NCBI GenBank assembly: GCA_965220095.1
Contig: CBDCPD010000001.1
Span: 59,634-123,633 of the forward strand
Direction: 5' to 3'
Length of the DNA stretch: 64,000 nt
From: Bin87 sp965220095
GTDB lineage: Bacteria; Chloroflexota; Dehalococcoidia; Lucifugimonadales; UBA3495
The translations under genes were made by a program, and so were the position numbers. The notes under the pieces are model-generated. The model did no database searches and was not told where the DNA came from. It was given only the letters and a program-made list of their open reading frames with translations. This document shows, one piece after another, positions 52,473 through 60,749 of this stretch. Every line of letters starts with the position of its first letter. Positions within the stretch are counted from its first letter, which is position 1.

Positions 52473-53846
52473 ATGGAATCATTAGCTCAAATACTACGCC
52501 GGACAGTCCCCCAAGGTCAGCTTGGTACTTCTGACCGTGAACTTGTTACAGTAGCCGGCTCATCGGTATCTCCACCGTGTGCTACCTGCAATGGCATCGG
52601 CTGGTTGTCGGCCAATGTAGCGGTCACGCACCCTGACTTCGGACAGGTATCCCCGTGTCCTTGCCAAGAATCTAGTGCCAATCAATCCCGTCGCGATTTG
52701 GCGCTTGAACGTCATAGCAACTTTGGAAAGTTCCGGCGAGCTACATTTGTCGATGCCAATCCTGATGGTCCTCCTGCTGGTGGGGCCAGGCACCAGGCGT
52801 TCACCACCGCGTTGACCCATGCGGCTCAATACGCGGATCATCCCAACGGGTGGTTCACTATCGCCGGCCCCAGCGGCAGCGGTAAAACGTACTTGGCTGC
52901 CGCGATCGCCAATCGGCGGATTGACCTGGGAGAACCGGCATTGATGATCACGGCATCTGACCTTTTGGACCAAATCAGGGCCGCCTTCGATGACAGGGCG
53001 GAAGCCAGTTTTATTGATATGTTCGACTATTTCCGCAACACCCCCTTCCTGATACTGGATGATCTACCGTCCCGGCCGACTACTCCATGGGAACAAGACA
53101 GACTGTTACAGTTGCTGGCTCACCGTCATTCCGGTGAACTACCGACCGTCATCACATTGCGAGGCAACCCTGAAGAAGTTGGCGACTTCCTGCAAACACG
53201 TTTATCAACTGCGGATGGGTTCGCCCGGATGTTCACGCTAGGCAAGGTGGGAAACTCAGGGGCAAAAAGTATGGGTCGCGTGCCGCTCAGTATGCAGGAG
53301 CGAATGACTTTTGAAGCGTTCCGGATCGAAGCCAACGGTGTACTCACTGCTGAGCAGAGCCGTGTATTTGCCAGAACTCGGACCTACATGCAAAGGTGGG
53401 CGAAACGAGATGATCCTGAAGGCTGGCTGTTGCTGATGGGCCCGTGCGGAGTTGGTAAGACCCACCTAGCAGTGGCCGCGGCTGTTGAACGTCAAAAACG
53501 CGGCGATGATGTGTTCTACGCCACCGTCGCCGACCTGCTGGACCACCTGCGCTCCACCTTCAGTCCCGACAGCCCAATAGCTCACGCCGACCTGCTGCAA
53601 CGCATCAGAACCGCCGATTTGTTAGTTCTTGATGATATGGGAGCAGAACGCAACACGCCCTTCGCTGAGGAAAAGCTTTTTCAAATTATTAACCACCGAT
53701 ACGAAGAGCGACTACCCACCATAGTTACCACGTCTGCGCTTCCGATAGAGATAGATAATACGCGCCCGAGGGTGGCATCTAGGCTGCTTGACCAGATGGT
53801 GGTCACCACTTGGGTGCTGGAAGGCCCAGATTATCGGCGGCGCTAA
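52473..53846 (+). CDS. DnaC-like helicase loader with two AAA+ domains and an N-terminal zinc motif
   Basis: 457 residues from ATG 52473 (TTG 52464 also possible). Zinc-like 'CATCNGIGWLS...CPCQ' (about 32-65). AAA+ domain 1: Walker A 'GPSGSGKTYLAAAIA' (about 132), Walker B 'NTPFLILDDLPSR'. AAA+ domain 2: Walker A 'GPCGVGKTHLAVAAA' (about 322), 'VADLLDHLRSTFSPDSPIAH', Walker B 'ADLLVLDDMGAERNTP', sensor-like 'LPTIVTTSALP'. Usual DnaC/DnaI proteins (250-300 aa) have one such domain. Likely loads the replicative helicase at the element's origin. Confidence 0.85.
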   Translation: MESLAQILRRTVPQGQLGTSDRELVTVAGSSVSPPCATCNGIGWLSANVAVTHPDFGQVSPCPCQESSANQSRRDLALERHSNFGKFRRATFVDANPDGPPAGGARHQAFTTALTHAAQYADHPNGWFTIAGPSGSGKTYLAAAIANRRIDLGEPALMITASDLLDQIRAAFDDRAEASFIDMFDYFRNTPFLILDDLPSRPTTPWEQDRLLQLLAHRHSGELPTVITLRGNPEEVGDFLQTRLSTADGFARMFTLGKVGNSGAKSMGRVPLSMQERMTFEAFRIEANGVLTAEQSRVFARTRTYMQRWAKRDDPEGWLLLMGPCGVGKTHLAVAAAVERQKRGDDVFYATVADLLDHLRSTFSPDSPIAHADLLQRIRTADLLVLDDMGAERNTPFAEEKLFQIINHRYEERLPTIVTTSALPIEIDNTRPRVASRLLDQMVVTTWVLEGPDYRRR

Positions 53847-53993
53847 TCCGCCCCGGGATAGACGATGAAAGCTATGCGGCCACGTGCTTCTAAGCCAGCT
53901 TGGAATACTCTGACCGGCCGGTGGCTGGCGTGGCATCACCGCGAGGGGAGCGATCCGGCACCCTGACGGCGGAGGCTCGGTCGCGTTATAGGG

Positions 53994-54035
53994 AACGGGA
54001 ACGTGGGAACAAGGCGCGTGTTTTGGTATCCCGTT
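53994..54035 (+). repeat. Conserved hairpin block, copy 1
   Basis: AACGGGA (53994-54000) pairs with TCCCGTT (54029-54035); the interior contains 'CGTGTTTTGGT' as in copy 2 at 57748-57794. Confidence 0.6.
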
Positions 54036-54289
54036 TCGTCGGTCCAGCCTACTGAAAAAGGGAAGGTTAATGCGCACCGCCGTCAGTCAGTGATCAAGGT
54101 GATCCGGAAGATGCGCCAACTACCTGGGACGACCGGCCGTTTGCCAAAGGCGTGGCTGCGATGCACGGGATGTCGTGGTGGCGGAGGTTATCGGGAACCA
54201 ATGCCGGCGTAATCCCAGCGTCGTTAGGTGTTACGCACCAATGTCGCGGCTCGGACCGTGCATTGCCCAGGCGTGTCGCGCGCCGGTCG

Positions 54290-54365
54290 CGTCAGATGGC
54301 GTCGCCGGTGCGAAACGGGGTGTCCTAGTCGCGGAAGCCCTCGTGCGATTACGTTACGAGTAGGA
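54290..54365 (-). pseudogene. 3' fragment of a 57862-type gene
   Basis: About 75 bp similar to the C-terminal codons of the 99-aa protein at 57862-58161 ('GLRDYDTPYRSGDAV' region). No start. Confidence 0.55.
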
Positions 54366-54596
54366 GAGGTTGTAGACTTGATCATGGATTTGCCGGCCCG
54401 GCCTGATGAAATGAATGACGCTACCCCGTGCAGATTGGGCTGATTGTTTACTTAGAATCACCTTTGACGCTAAGCACACCCCCAAGCTCAGGGAGGGCAG
54501 TTGCGGTGTCGGATCAAGAGGCAGTTGACGTCAGTTGGAAGGATTGGTGAGAATATCATCAGATTTGGGAAGGAATAGGGAGCGCGGAGTAAGCCA

Positions 54597-55025
54597 ATGA
54601 CCACTGCCAGCATTTCGGAACTGCGGAAAGCGCACACCCGGACCCGGAGGCGATTGGCCAGGGCGGCCGTACGGTACGGCAGGGCACTGGCCGGTCGTGG
54701 GTCCGGCGAGGACGGTCCGCCTTCGGACCAAGAAGTAGCGCTGCTGCGGGAGCTGTTGGCTGCCGCAGCGGCGATGACGGCGGCGGCGAGGGAACACCGG
54801 ACCGCCGCCAACTGGCAACCACAGCGACAGCCCTGGGCCGGTGTCGCCGGAGCCAACCCCGATCCACTGTCGGGGTTGTGGTGGGCGGCGTTCCGGTTGG
54901 ACACGGCCAAGGCCGCTGGGGATCCGGCGGCGACCATCGAGGCTGGGAAGGCATTGCAGGAGGCGGCGATCGTTGTCTGCGAACGTGGACCGCACCGGCT
55001 GCGCCCGGGTCGGCAAGGCGGCTGA
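54597..55025 (+). CDS. Hypothetical Ala/Arg-rich helical protein (142 aa)
   Basis: ATG 54597 with GGAG. 'ISELRKAHTRTRRRLARAAV', 'QEVALLRELLAAAAAMTAAA', 'LWWAAFRLDTAKAAGDPAAT'. Mostly helix, possibly nucleic-acid binding through its basic start. No family recognised. Several other frames are open here, but this has the only good start and ribosome site. Confidence 0.5.
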   Translation: MTTASISELRKAHTRTRRRLARAAVRYGRALAGRGSGEDGPPSDQEVALLRELLAAAAAMTAAAREHRTAANWQPQRQPWAGVAGANPDPLSGLWWAAFRLDTAKAAGDPAATIEAGKALQEAAIVVCERGPHRLRPGRQGG

Positions 55026-55370
55026 CGATGCCGGCAACCCGGCTGCGGATTCGGCTGATTGCCGGGTCGGCAACGAACCGGGCAGGTGTAATGACGCTAC
55101 CGGGTAGAGTGCGGAGTGCATCCATACTCAGCGACGCTCTGCACCAGGGATAAACGAGGGCGTCGAGTTAGCAGTTGAGGACCGGGAAAATGCCTAACGA
55201 CGACGGCGCGGCGAGGTGCGGCGTCCGGCGTCGCTAGCGCCACGCTGGCCGGTTGCCATTCGTCCATGTCATGCCCGTCACCGATCCCCTCCGCTCTCAC
55301 CAGTAGTCATGGGTCGATCCGACCGGTTAAGCGCGACTCAGGGGCGGTTGGCGCCGAGCATGGTCGCGGT
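55026..55370 (+). other. Gap
   Basis: Nothing recognised. Confidence 0.35.
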
Positions 55371-56330
55371 CTACGGGGCTGCCAGGTTGCGGGTCAGGTT
55401 GTAGATGAACCAGCCGTCGCCGTTGCGGAAAACCACCAGGCGGTTGGGCTGGGCGCGCGGCACGGCGCCGATGCCGTCGTGGTACGGCTCCCAATGCACC
55501 ACCGAGCCGTAGGCCAACCGGATACTGAGGTCCGGTCCACGGAAATGCAGGTGTTCGCTGGCCACCGCCAATTGGCCCCGTGCTACGGATTCCCAGCCCT
55601 GGTCCGGCGCCGGGCGATCCACGAACGACTGGGGCCGGTAGTAGGGGAGATCCCGGTCCGGGGCCGCCACGCCGGTGATGGTGGTCGACGGCTCCGGAGG
55701 CAACTGGCCCAGGCAGCACTCCACGTCGTCAAAGAGCCACACCAGCTGCTCCGACCTGCGCAGTAGTGCGGACGCTGGCGCGCCTTGTGGGAAATTCATG
55801 CGCTGGGGGACCAGACCGGCGGCCGATTCGGCAATGGCAGCAGCCTGAACGAACTGGCGCAGCATCCCGTGATGGTCCAGCTCGCCGTCGTCCAGGTCGA
55901 AATGCTGGGCGTAGTACAGCAGCGCGGCCTCCCGGTCCAGGTCGATGCCATCGCCCAGTTGACGCGCTACCGCCGCCTCCCAGGCCGGCAGCAACAACTC
56001 GCGGCCCTCCTCGTGGGAAAGGCCGGAGCGTTGCAAAAGGTTGGACACCCGCTCGATCCGTTGCGACCGCTGGCGCGTCGCCAGGGCAGCACGCGCCGCC
56101 GCGGCCAGAATCGACGCCCCAGGGTCGTCAGGGGTCTCGGACGCCGGATGATGGCCGTCGCGGAACTCCCGCAACCGGGCCGTTTCCGACCGGGTCAGCA
56201 CGTCATCCACCATTCGGTTCATGTCGGACAGATGCCAGCCGGCGGCCAGCACGGCGGGCAGGTATTCGATTGGCACGTAGCGCTGCTGAGCCAGTGCATC
56301 CAGAATGCGCAGCATTCGCCGCTGGGTGAA
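55371..56330 (-). CDS. PH-like-domain protein missing its N-terminal zinc finger
   Basis: Up to 322 residues (frame opens at 56339 in foreign DNA). 'FTQRRMLRILDALAQQRYVP' starts the native part; helical middle 'AARAALATRQRSQRIERVSN'; C-terminus 'GQLAVASEHLHFRGPDLSIR', 'YGSVVHWEPYHDGIGAVPRA', 'RLVVFRNGDGWFIYNLTRNL' as in bacterial PH-like modules of uncharacterised zinc-finger proteins. The missing start ('GHCRYCGHGAGWFRSSHRQC') survives separately at 60095-60293. Junction with a dnaC-like fragment at about 56332. Confidence 0.65.
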   Translation of the reverse strand, partial: FTQRRMLRILDALAQQRYVPIEYLPAVLAAGWHLSDMNRMVDDVLTRSETARLREFRDGHHPASETPDDPGASILAAAARAALATRQRSQRIERVSNLLQRSGLSHEEGRELLLPAWEAAVARQLGDGIDLDREAALLYYAQHFDLDDGELDHHGMLRQFVQAAAIAESAAGLVPQRMNFPQGAPASALLRRSEQLVWLFDDVECCLGQLPPEPSTTITGVAAPDRDLPYYRPQSFVDRPAPDQGWESVARGQLAVASEHLHFRGPDLSIRLAYGSVVHWEPYHDGIGAVPRAQPNRLVVFRNGDGWFIYNLTRNLAAP

Positions 56331-56334
56331 AGTC

Positions 56335-56685
56335 GCCAATTTGCTGGACCACCTACGGGCTGCTTATAGTCCTGATAGCGCCGTCGCTCACGCTGACCTG
56401 CTGATGCGGATCAGCAGCGCCCAGTTGCTGGTGCTGGATGACCTGGGAGCGGAGCGCAACACGCCCTTCGCCGAGGATAAGCTCCTCCAGATCGTCAATC
56501 ACCGCTATGAGGAGCGTCTGCCCACCATCATCACCACGTCGGACCGGCTGTCCGACATTGATGCGGCCCGCCCGCGTATCGCGTCGCGCCTCCTGGACAG
56601 GATGGTGGTTACCGTTCTGCAACTGCAGGGGCCAGACTATCGTAGACACAGCGTTCCCGGGGGAGAAAGCGCTCAGTGTCCATAG
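56335..56685 (+). pseudogene. Fragment of a second DnaC-like loader (AAA+ domain 2)
   Basis: 'LLDHLRAAYSPDSAVAHADL', 'AQLLVLDDLGAERNTPFAED' (Walker B), 'RYEERLPTIITTSDRLSDID', 'RIASRLLDRMVVTVLQLQGP'. About 80% like 53530-53846, lacking Walker A and everything before it. Stop 56683-56685. Confidence 0.85.
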
Positions 56686-57024
56686 ACCTCAGCCGGACAA
56701 TGACGTTGCGGACGTGCTGCCCCATCCGGTATTGCGCAGACCGGGAGTCAATCGGCATGAGCGCCTTTGCGGCGAGATCGATGCGGACGAGCAGTTGGCG
56801 AGATGGACTTCGCCTGACGGTACCGGGGGGATTTAATGACGCTATCGGGTAGAATTAGAGGTGACCTGGCACTCAGATACTCCTTTGAGCGCGGTGGCCA
56901 GCCGGTCGAGGCGCTGGAGCATGCCTGACACGGCCTCTGTGCAGGGCAATGCATCTATGGTCAGGCTAACGATGGTCGATCAACGCGGGGTTGTCCGGAG
57001 TGCGCGCCGAGTGGAGGTACGCAG
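56686..57024 (+). other. Gap before the HNH gene
   Basis: No gene supported; the HNH ribosome site GTGGAGG is at its right end. Confidence 0.35.
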
Positions 57025-57726
57025 TTGGCGAAGGCAGCAAGCAGTCTGCGGCCCCACATCGTGCAGGTGATGGCGGCCCAACAGGGGCGTATTCTGAGCA
57101 CGGAAGAGATTTATGAGATGGTCGCCGCCTCGGGAGTGGCTGATTTTAACCCGAGGGCGAAGCGGGACCGCAACCTGGTCAATCGGGAACTCTCGGATCT
57201 GGCTGGCTATACCACGCAGGGCCACAGCCGTCCGTCTCCCCAGCTGATCATCAGGGTCAGCCGCGGCCGCTATCTGTACCGCGAGCCCGACCGGCCGATG
57301 GACGTGGCGCTGCTGCGGGAGTACCTGGAGCCGGTGGAGGTGTACGAGAAGCGCCCGGCCCGCCGGCGTGGTGACGGTAATCAGCGCCAGAACGTGCCGG
57401 AATCGGTGCGGATGGCGCTGTACTCGGTGCAGCGGGGCGTGTGCCCCGGCTGCGGCTTCCACCAGCCGCATCATCTCAGGTTCGAGGTCGACCACATCGT
57501 GGCGCTGAGCGACGACGGAGAGCACGAGACCCGCAACCTGCAGCTGCTGTGCCCGTATTGCAACCGGGTAAAAGGGACGCAGGGGAGCCACGGGTTCCGC
57601 ATGAAGATGGCAGAGCTGCGGGCCCACAACGTTGGGACAGGTGTGATGGTGGATGAGCGGGAGGCGACGTTGACCGGCCGGAGGCTGGCGCAGTACCACC
57701 AGGAGAATGGGGATGCGGTGCCCTGA
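57025..57726 (+). CDS. HNH endonuclease
   Basis: 233 residues from TTG 57025, with GGAGG 8 bp upstream. N-terminal winged-helix-like part 'IVQVMAAQQGRILSTEEIYE', 'SGVADFNPRAKRDRNLVNRE', then the HNH nuclease 'CPGCGFHQPHHLRFEVDHIV', 'ALSDDGEHETRNLQLLCPYC', 'NRVKGTQG'. Paired CxxC motifs bind zinc and His in 'VDHIV' with Asn in 'RNLQLLC' are catalytic. Resembles McrA-like restriction or mobile-element HNH enzymes. Conserved hairpin block follows the stop. Confidence 0.88.
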   Translation: MAKAASSLRPHIVQVMAAQQGRILSTEEIYEMVAASGVADFNPRAKRDRNLVNRELSDLAGYTTQGHSRPSPQLIIRVSRGRYLYREPDRPMDVALLREYLEPVEVYEKRPARRRGDGNQRQNVPESVRMALYSVQRGVCPGCGFHQPHHLRFEVDHIVALSDDGEHETRNLQLLCPYCNRVKGTQGSHGFRMKMAELRAHNVGTGVMVDEREATLTGRRLAQYHQENGDAVP

Positions 57727-57747
57727 TGGCGGAGGGCGCTGCCGAGT

Positions 57748-57794
57748 AACGGGACGGGGACGTGAGGACAAGGTACGTGTTTTGGTGTCCCGTT
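57748..57794 (+). repeat. Conserved hairpin block, copy 2
   Basis: AACGGGAC (57748-57755) pairs perfectly with GTCCCGTT (57787-57794). It lies between the converging HNH gene and the 99-aa gene. Similar to 53994-54035, which lies after the loader gene. Confidence 0.65.
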
Positions 57795-57861
57795 TCAGTG
57801 GTTTAGTCTACTGATCGGGAACCAACGGCGGCAGCAACCCATCGTCGTTGGGTGTTACGTA

Positions 57862-58161
57862 CTACTGTCGCCAGTGGTCTGAGACGGCGTCGCCGGAGCG
57901 ATACGGGGTGTCGTAATCGCGTAGGCCCTCGTTCCAGATATGGCGAACGATCTCGGCGGGAATATCCCGGACCTCGCGCTGCAGGGGAAAGCCTGCATCT
58001 GGGGTGCCGGAGAAGACGAGCTTCGCCAAGTCGGTCTCGTCAGTGGTGATCTCCACGCGCAGGCTTGCGTCGGCCCTGAGTTCCTCAATCAGGTTGACCA
58101 GCTGATCCAGGGCGTCGGCCAAGGCAAACTCGGTTACGATGGGTTTCTGTCGTTCCACCAT
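57862..58161 (-). CDS. Hypothetical protein (99 aa)
   Basis: ATG 58161 with GGAG 7 bp upstream. 'VTEFALADALDQLVNLIEEL', 'LRVEITTDETDLAKLVFSGT', 'IPAEIVRHIWNEGLRDYDTP'. Helix-strand-helix, no motif recognised. Its end is duplicated at 54290-54365. Same strand as the next gene to the right (58304-58807), 143 bp apart. Confidence 0.6.
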   Translation of the reverse strand: MVERQKPIVTEFALADALDQLVNLIEELRADASLRVEITTDETDLAKLVFSGTPDAGFPLQREVRDIPAEIVRHIWNEGLRDYDTPYRSGDAVSDHWRQ

Positions 58162-58303
58162 CGGCTGCTCCACGGCGGAAGGTCTACGGTGCAACCGCCC
58201 ATCCTGTCCACGGGCGATAACCGGCCCGCCGGGGCAATTGTCGCACAACGGGACGCCCGTTCCAACGGCGGGGATTTCACCGTGGTCACCGCGAAGAAGT
58301 CGC

Positions 58304-58807
58304 TCAGGCAGGGGGCAGCGGGATGGGCCCTGAGGGCTGGTGGCCGGTGTGCCCGGCAGCGGGCAGCAGGGGCGGCATCTCGCCGGTGCGATAGGCTCGG
58401 TCGATCTGGGGGAGCATCCACTCGCCGGCGGTGGTGTTGTCGGGGAGCACGATGTTGGCCAGGAACTCGGTCTCGATGGTTGAGATGCCCGCGGTTACGG
58501 CCTCCAGCTTGGCCTTGATGACCAGCAGGAGGGCGCGCCATCTCTGACGGCAGGCCTGGTCATGGGCTTCCTGCTGGGCTCGGGCGCTGCGCTCCCGGGG
58601 CGGATTGTGGTTGGTGTAGCGGAAGTCCTGGGGATCGGGCAGTTCCAGGACGAAGCGAATGCGGCGGTTCTCCATGGCGAAGATGACGGTGGCCAGATTG
58701 CCCTGGGTGGCATAGGCGAAGCCGTCAGCGCCGTACCTCTCGAGGGTTTCCTCGATCTCATTGCGCGTGCGTATGGCGCTGACGGTGGTGTTGCGGGCGT
58801 AGGTCAT
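58304..58807 (-). CDS. Conserved hypothetical protein (167 aa) of mobile regions
   Basis: ATG 58807 after AGGTGA. 'TYARNTTVSAIRTRNEIEET', 'RYGADGFAYATQGNLATVIF', 'IRFVLELPDPQDFRY', 'ACRQRWRALLLVIKAKLEAV', 'IETEFLANIVLPDNTTAGEW'. I recognise this as a widespread uncharacterised family often on phages or plasmids ('MTYAKNTxVS...RYGA...W.al.l.iKAKLE.v..GI.t.E.eFLa.ivlP...tv.e'). Intact; function unknown. Confidence 0.7.
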   Translation of the reverse strand: MTYARNTTVSAIRTRNEIEETLERYGADGFAYATQGNLATVIFAMENRRIRFVLELPDPQDFRYTNHNPPRERSARAQQEAHDQACRQRWRALLLVIKAKLEAVTAGISTIETEFLANIVLPDNTTAGEWMLPQIDRAYRTGEMPPLLPAAGHTGHQPSGPIPLPPA

Positions 58808-59067
58808 GGCGTTCACCTGGCGGAGGAGAAGAGGCTGCCGTGCTGGGTGGACATATTGTAGCGGGTGAAGTACAGCGCTGTGGACCGCCGGAGGTACTGT
58901 CCCGGAGGTAGCTGTCAATGAATGCAGAGGGACGGTAGCCCGAGCGGCGCGACGCGCGTCGCCAGCCCTCCCTGCGGTCCTTCCGTCTCGCGGGAAAGCC
59001 ATCGTCCCGGACCAGCACACGTGTGGAGTATGATTTGGTGCAGTCCCGCTGTGCAGGAGGTTTCACC

Positions 59068-60068
59068 ATGAGGTTCGCGGCATTCACGACCGTGGCGGCG
59101 TCGGCGGGAGAGGCCACCAACGCCGCCGAGATGCTGGATAATCTCAGGCAGCAGACCGTGTTGGCCGAGGAACTGGGCTTCGAGGCCATGTGGTTGGGCG
59201 AGCATCACTTCGGCCCCTACGGGATCGGCGATCTTCCCAATCCGATACTGCTGGGCGCGGACCTGGCGATTCTGGACAACATGACCGAGGGTCGGATTGA
59301 GGTCGGCTTCGGTCGGGGGGTCGGCCCTACGAAGGTCCCCAGTTCCACCCCAACGCTGACCCGGGGAACGACCAGGAGAACCGGGAACTGTTCCGGGAGA
59401 CCATCGAGGTCGTGCGGAAGATATGGTCCGATGAGTACTTCTCCCACCCATCATATCCGCCTGATCCGGCCTGGCAGGATGGAGAGTGGGTGACCCGGCT
59501 GCGTGTCACGCCGCGGCCCTACCAGAAGCCCCACCCTCCCCTGTGGATGACGGTGTCGACCGATCGGTCGGTGACCACTGCCGCCGAGTTGGGACTGAAA
59601 GCCTGCTACTGGCAGCTCCCGCCGCTGCGGATCCGGCAGCGGATGGAACTCTACGCCGAAGTCCGGTCGAAACTGGAAGGTCGACCGTTCAGCCTGGGAG
59701 AGGATCAGGCGGTGATGCGCTCGACCTACGTGGCGTCCTCCATGGAGGACGCCAGGCGGGAGGCCGAGGCTGGGATCATGTCGGGGTTTATATCCAACGA
59801 CCCGTTTCGAGGGCGGCAGGTGTTCACCAACCCGGGCGAGGAGCTGAACGACGCCGTCAGGCTGGACTGGGATTTCCTGGAGCCACGGACCCTGTTGGTT
59901 GGTTCGCCGAACCATGTGGTGGAAAAGATTCAGGAGTTGCGGGAGGTGTGCAGCCTGGAGTGCCTGCTGGTTGAGTTTGCCCACGGGGGCATCCCGCAAC
60001 GGAAGATTCTCCGAAACCTGGAGAATTTCGCCACCCGGGTCATGCCGCGCTTCACTGGTGGCGGCTGA
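59068..60068 (+). pseudogene. Luciferase-like monooxygenase, internal deletion and frameshift
   Basis: ATG 59068 (CAGGAGG). 'RFAAFTTVAASAGEATNAAE', 'LAEELGFEAMWLGEHHFGPY', 'LPNPILLGADLA' joins directly to 'ILDNMTEGRIEVGFGRG'; about 27 residues normally between them ('RT.RI.IG....LP..HPLR.AE') are absent. At about 59327 the frame shifts to 'YEGPQFHPNADPGNDQENRE' and stays open: 'LRVTPRPYQKPHPPLWMTVS', 'ECLLVEFAHGGIPQRKILRN'. FMN/F420-dependent monooxygenases act on aldehydes, sulfonates or aromatics. Confidence 0.75.
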
Positions 60069-60094
60069 AAGCCGCGCACCAAACCCAATCAGGT

Positions 60095-60293
60095 AGTCGG
60101 CTGGCACGTAGCACTGCTGAGCCAGTGCATCCAGAATGCGCAGCATTCGCCGCTGGGTGAAATCGGGCCGGACGGAGGCCGCCACCACCAGATCAACCAG
60201 CTGCGCCAAACCCTGACGGTAAGTTGCGGCGCACTGGCGATGACTGCTGCGGAACCAACCGGCGCCGTGTCCACAATATCGGCAATGGCCCAT
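60095..60293 (-). pseudogene. N-terminal fragment of a zinc-finger/PH-like protein
   Basis: From ATG 60293: 'GHCRYCGHGAGWFRSSHRQC' (Cys/Cys/His/Cys zinc finger), 'LAQLVDLVVAASVRPDFTQR', 'RMLRILDALAQQCYVPADYL'. The last part matches the start of the 55371-56330 gene. After that the frame enters DNA antisense to the monooxygenase. Confidence 0.75.
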
Positions 60294-60749
60294 CGCGGTC
60301 TCCCAGGTGAAGCGGTTTCCCGGGTGAAACTGAGGCCAATGATATGACATAACCGAGGCAGAGACCCATGGTTGACAGTTATTGCCGAATGGTATCGTAT
60401 GTATTGTGAACGCTGGGGTGGCCGGGACACCCTACCCGTTACGAACCGAGGGGCACCAAGCCCGTCAGAACCGGAGGTGGGAAGTGGTTTCGCTGATCAT
60501 GCTGAACCATAGACGGCAGGGCGACATGGTCGGCCCGGTGGGCGACGCTGCCGCGGCCTGATTCGCTCCCCGCAATCAGAGTCGCCCCTGAGAACAGGCA
60601 GCATAGCCGACCGGGCCACCAGGGGTTGGAAGCAGTTGCCGATTCGGTAGGCAATGGTATGCAATCGTAGCGTTTGGTACGTTCTTGGTTGTTTGCTTGG
60701 TGACGTTGGTTTGTGGTGAGGCGAACCTGTGTTCTGTTACCATTGTGCT
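60294..60749 (+). other. Gap upstream of the TnpB-like gene
   Basis: No tnpA or other gene. The end near 60700-60749 is AT-richer and may be the tnpB promoter and former IS end. Confidence 0.4.

Larger units (their letters stand above)
53847..54596 (+). other. Gap with copied fragments
   Basis: 53955-54055 resembles 57725-57815 (hairpin block), and 54219-54365 resembles 57839-57935 (end of the 99-aa gene). No intact gene. An AT-rich short leader precedes 54597. Confidence 0.5.

Noticed and set aside
54531..55125. Two overlapping minus-strand ORFs of 188-196 aa
   Set aside because: Antisense to the 54597-55025 gene with a good start; text is Pro/Arg/Ser-rich and shadow-like.
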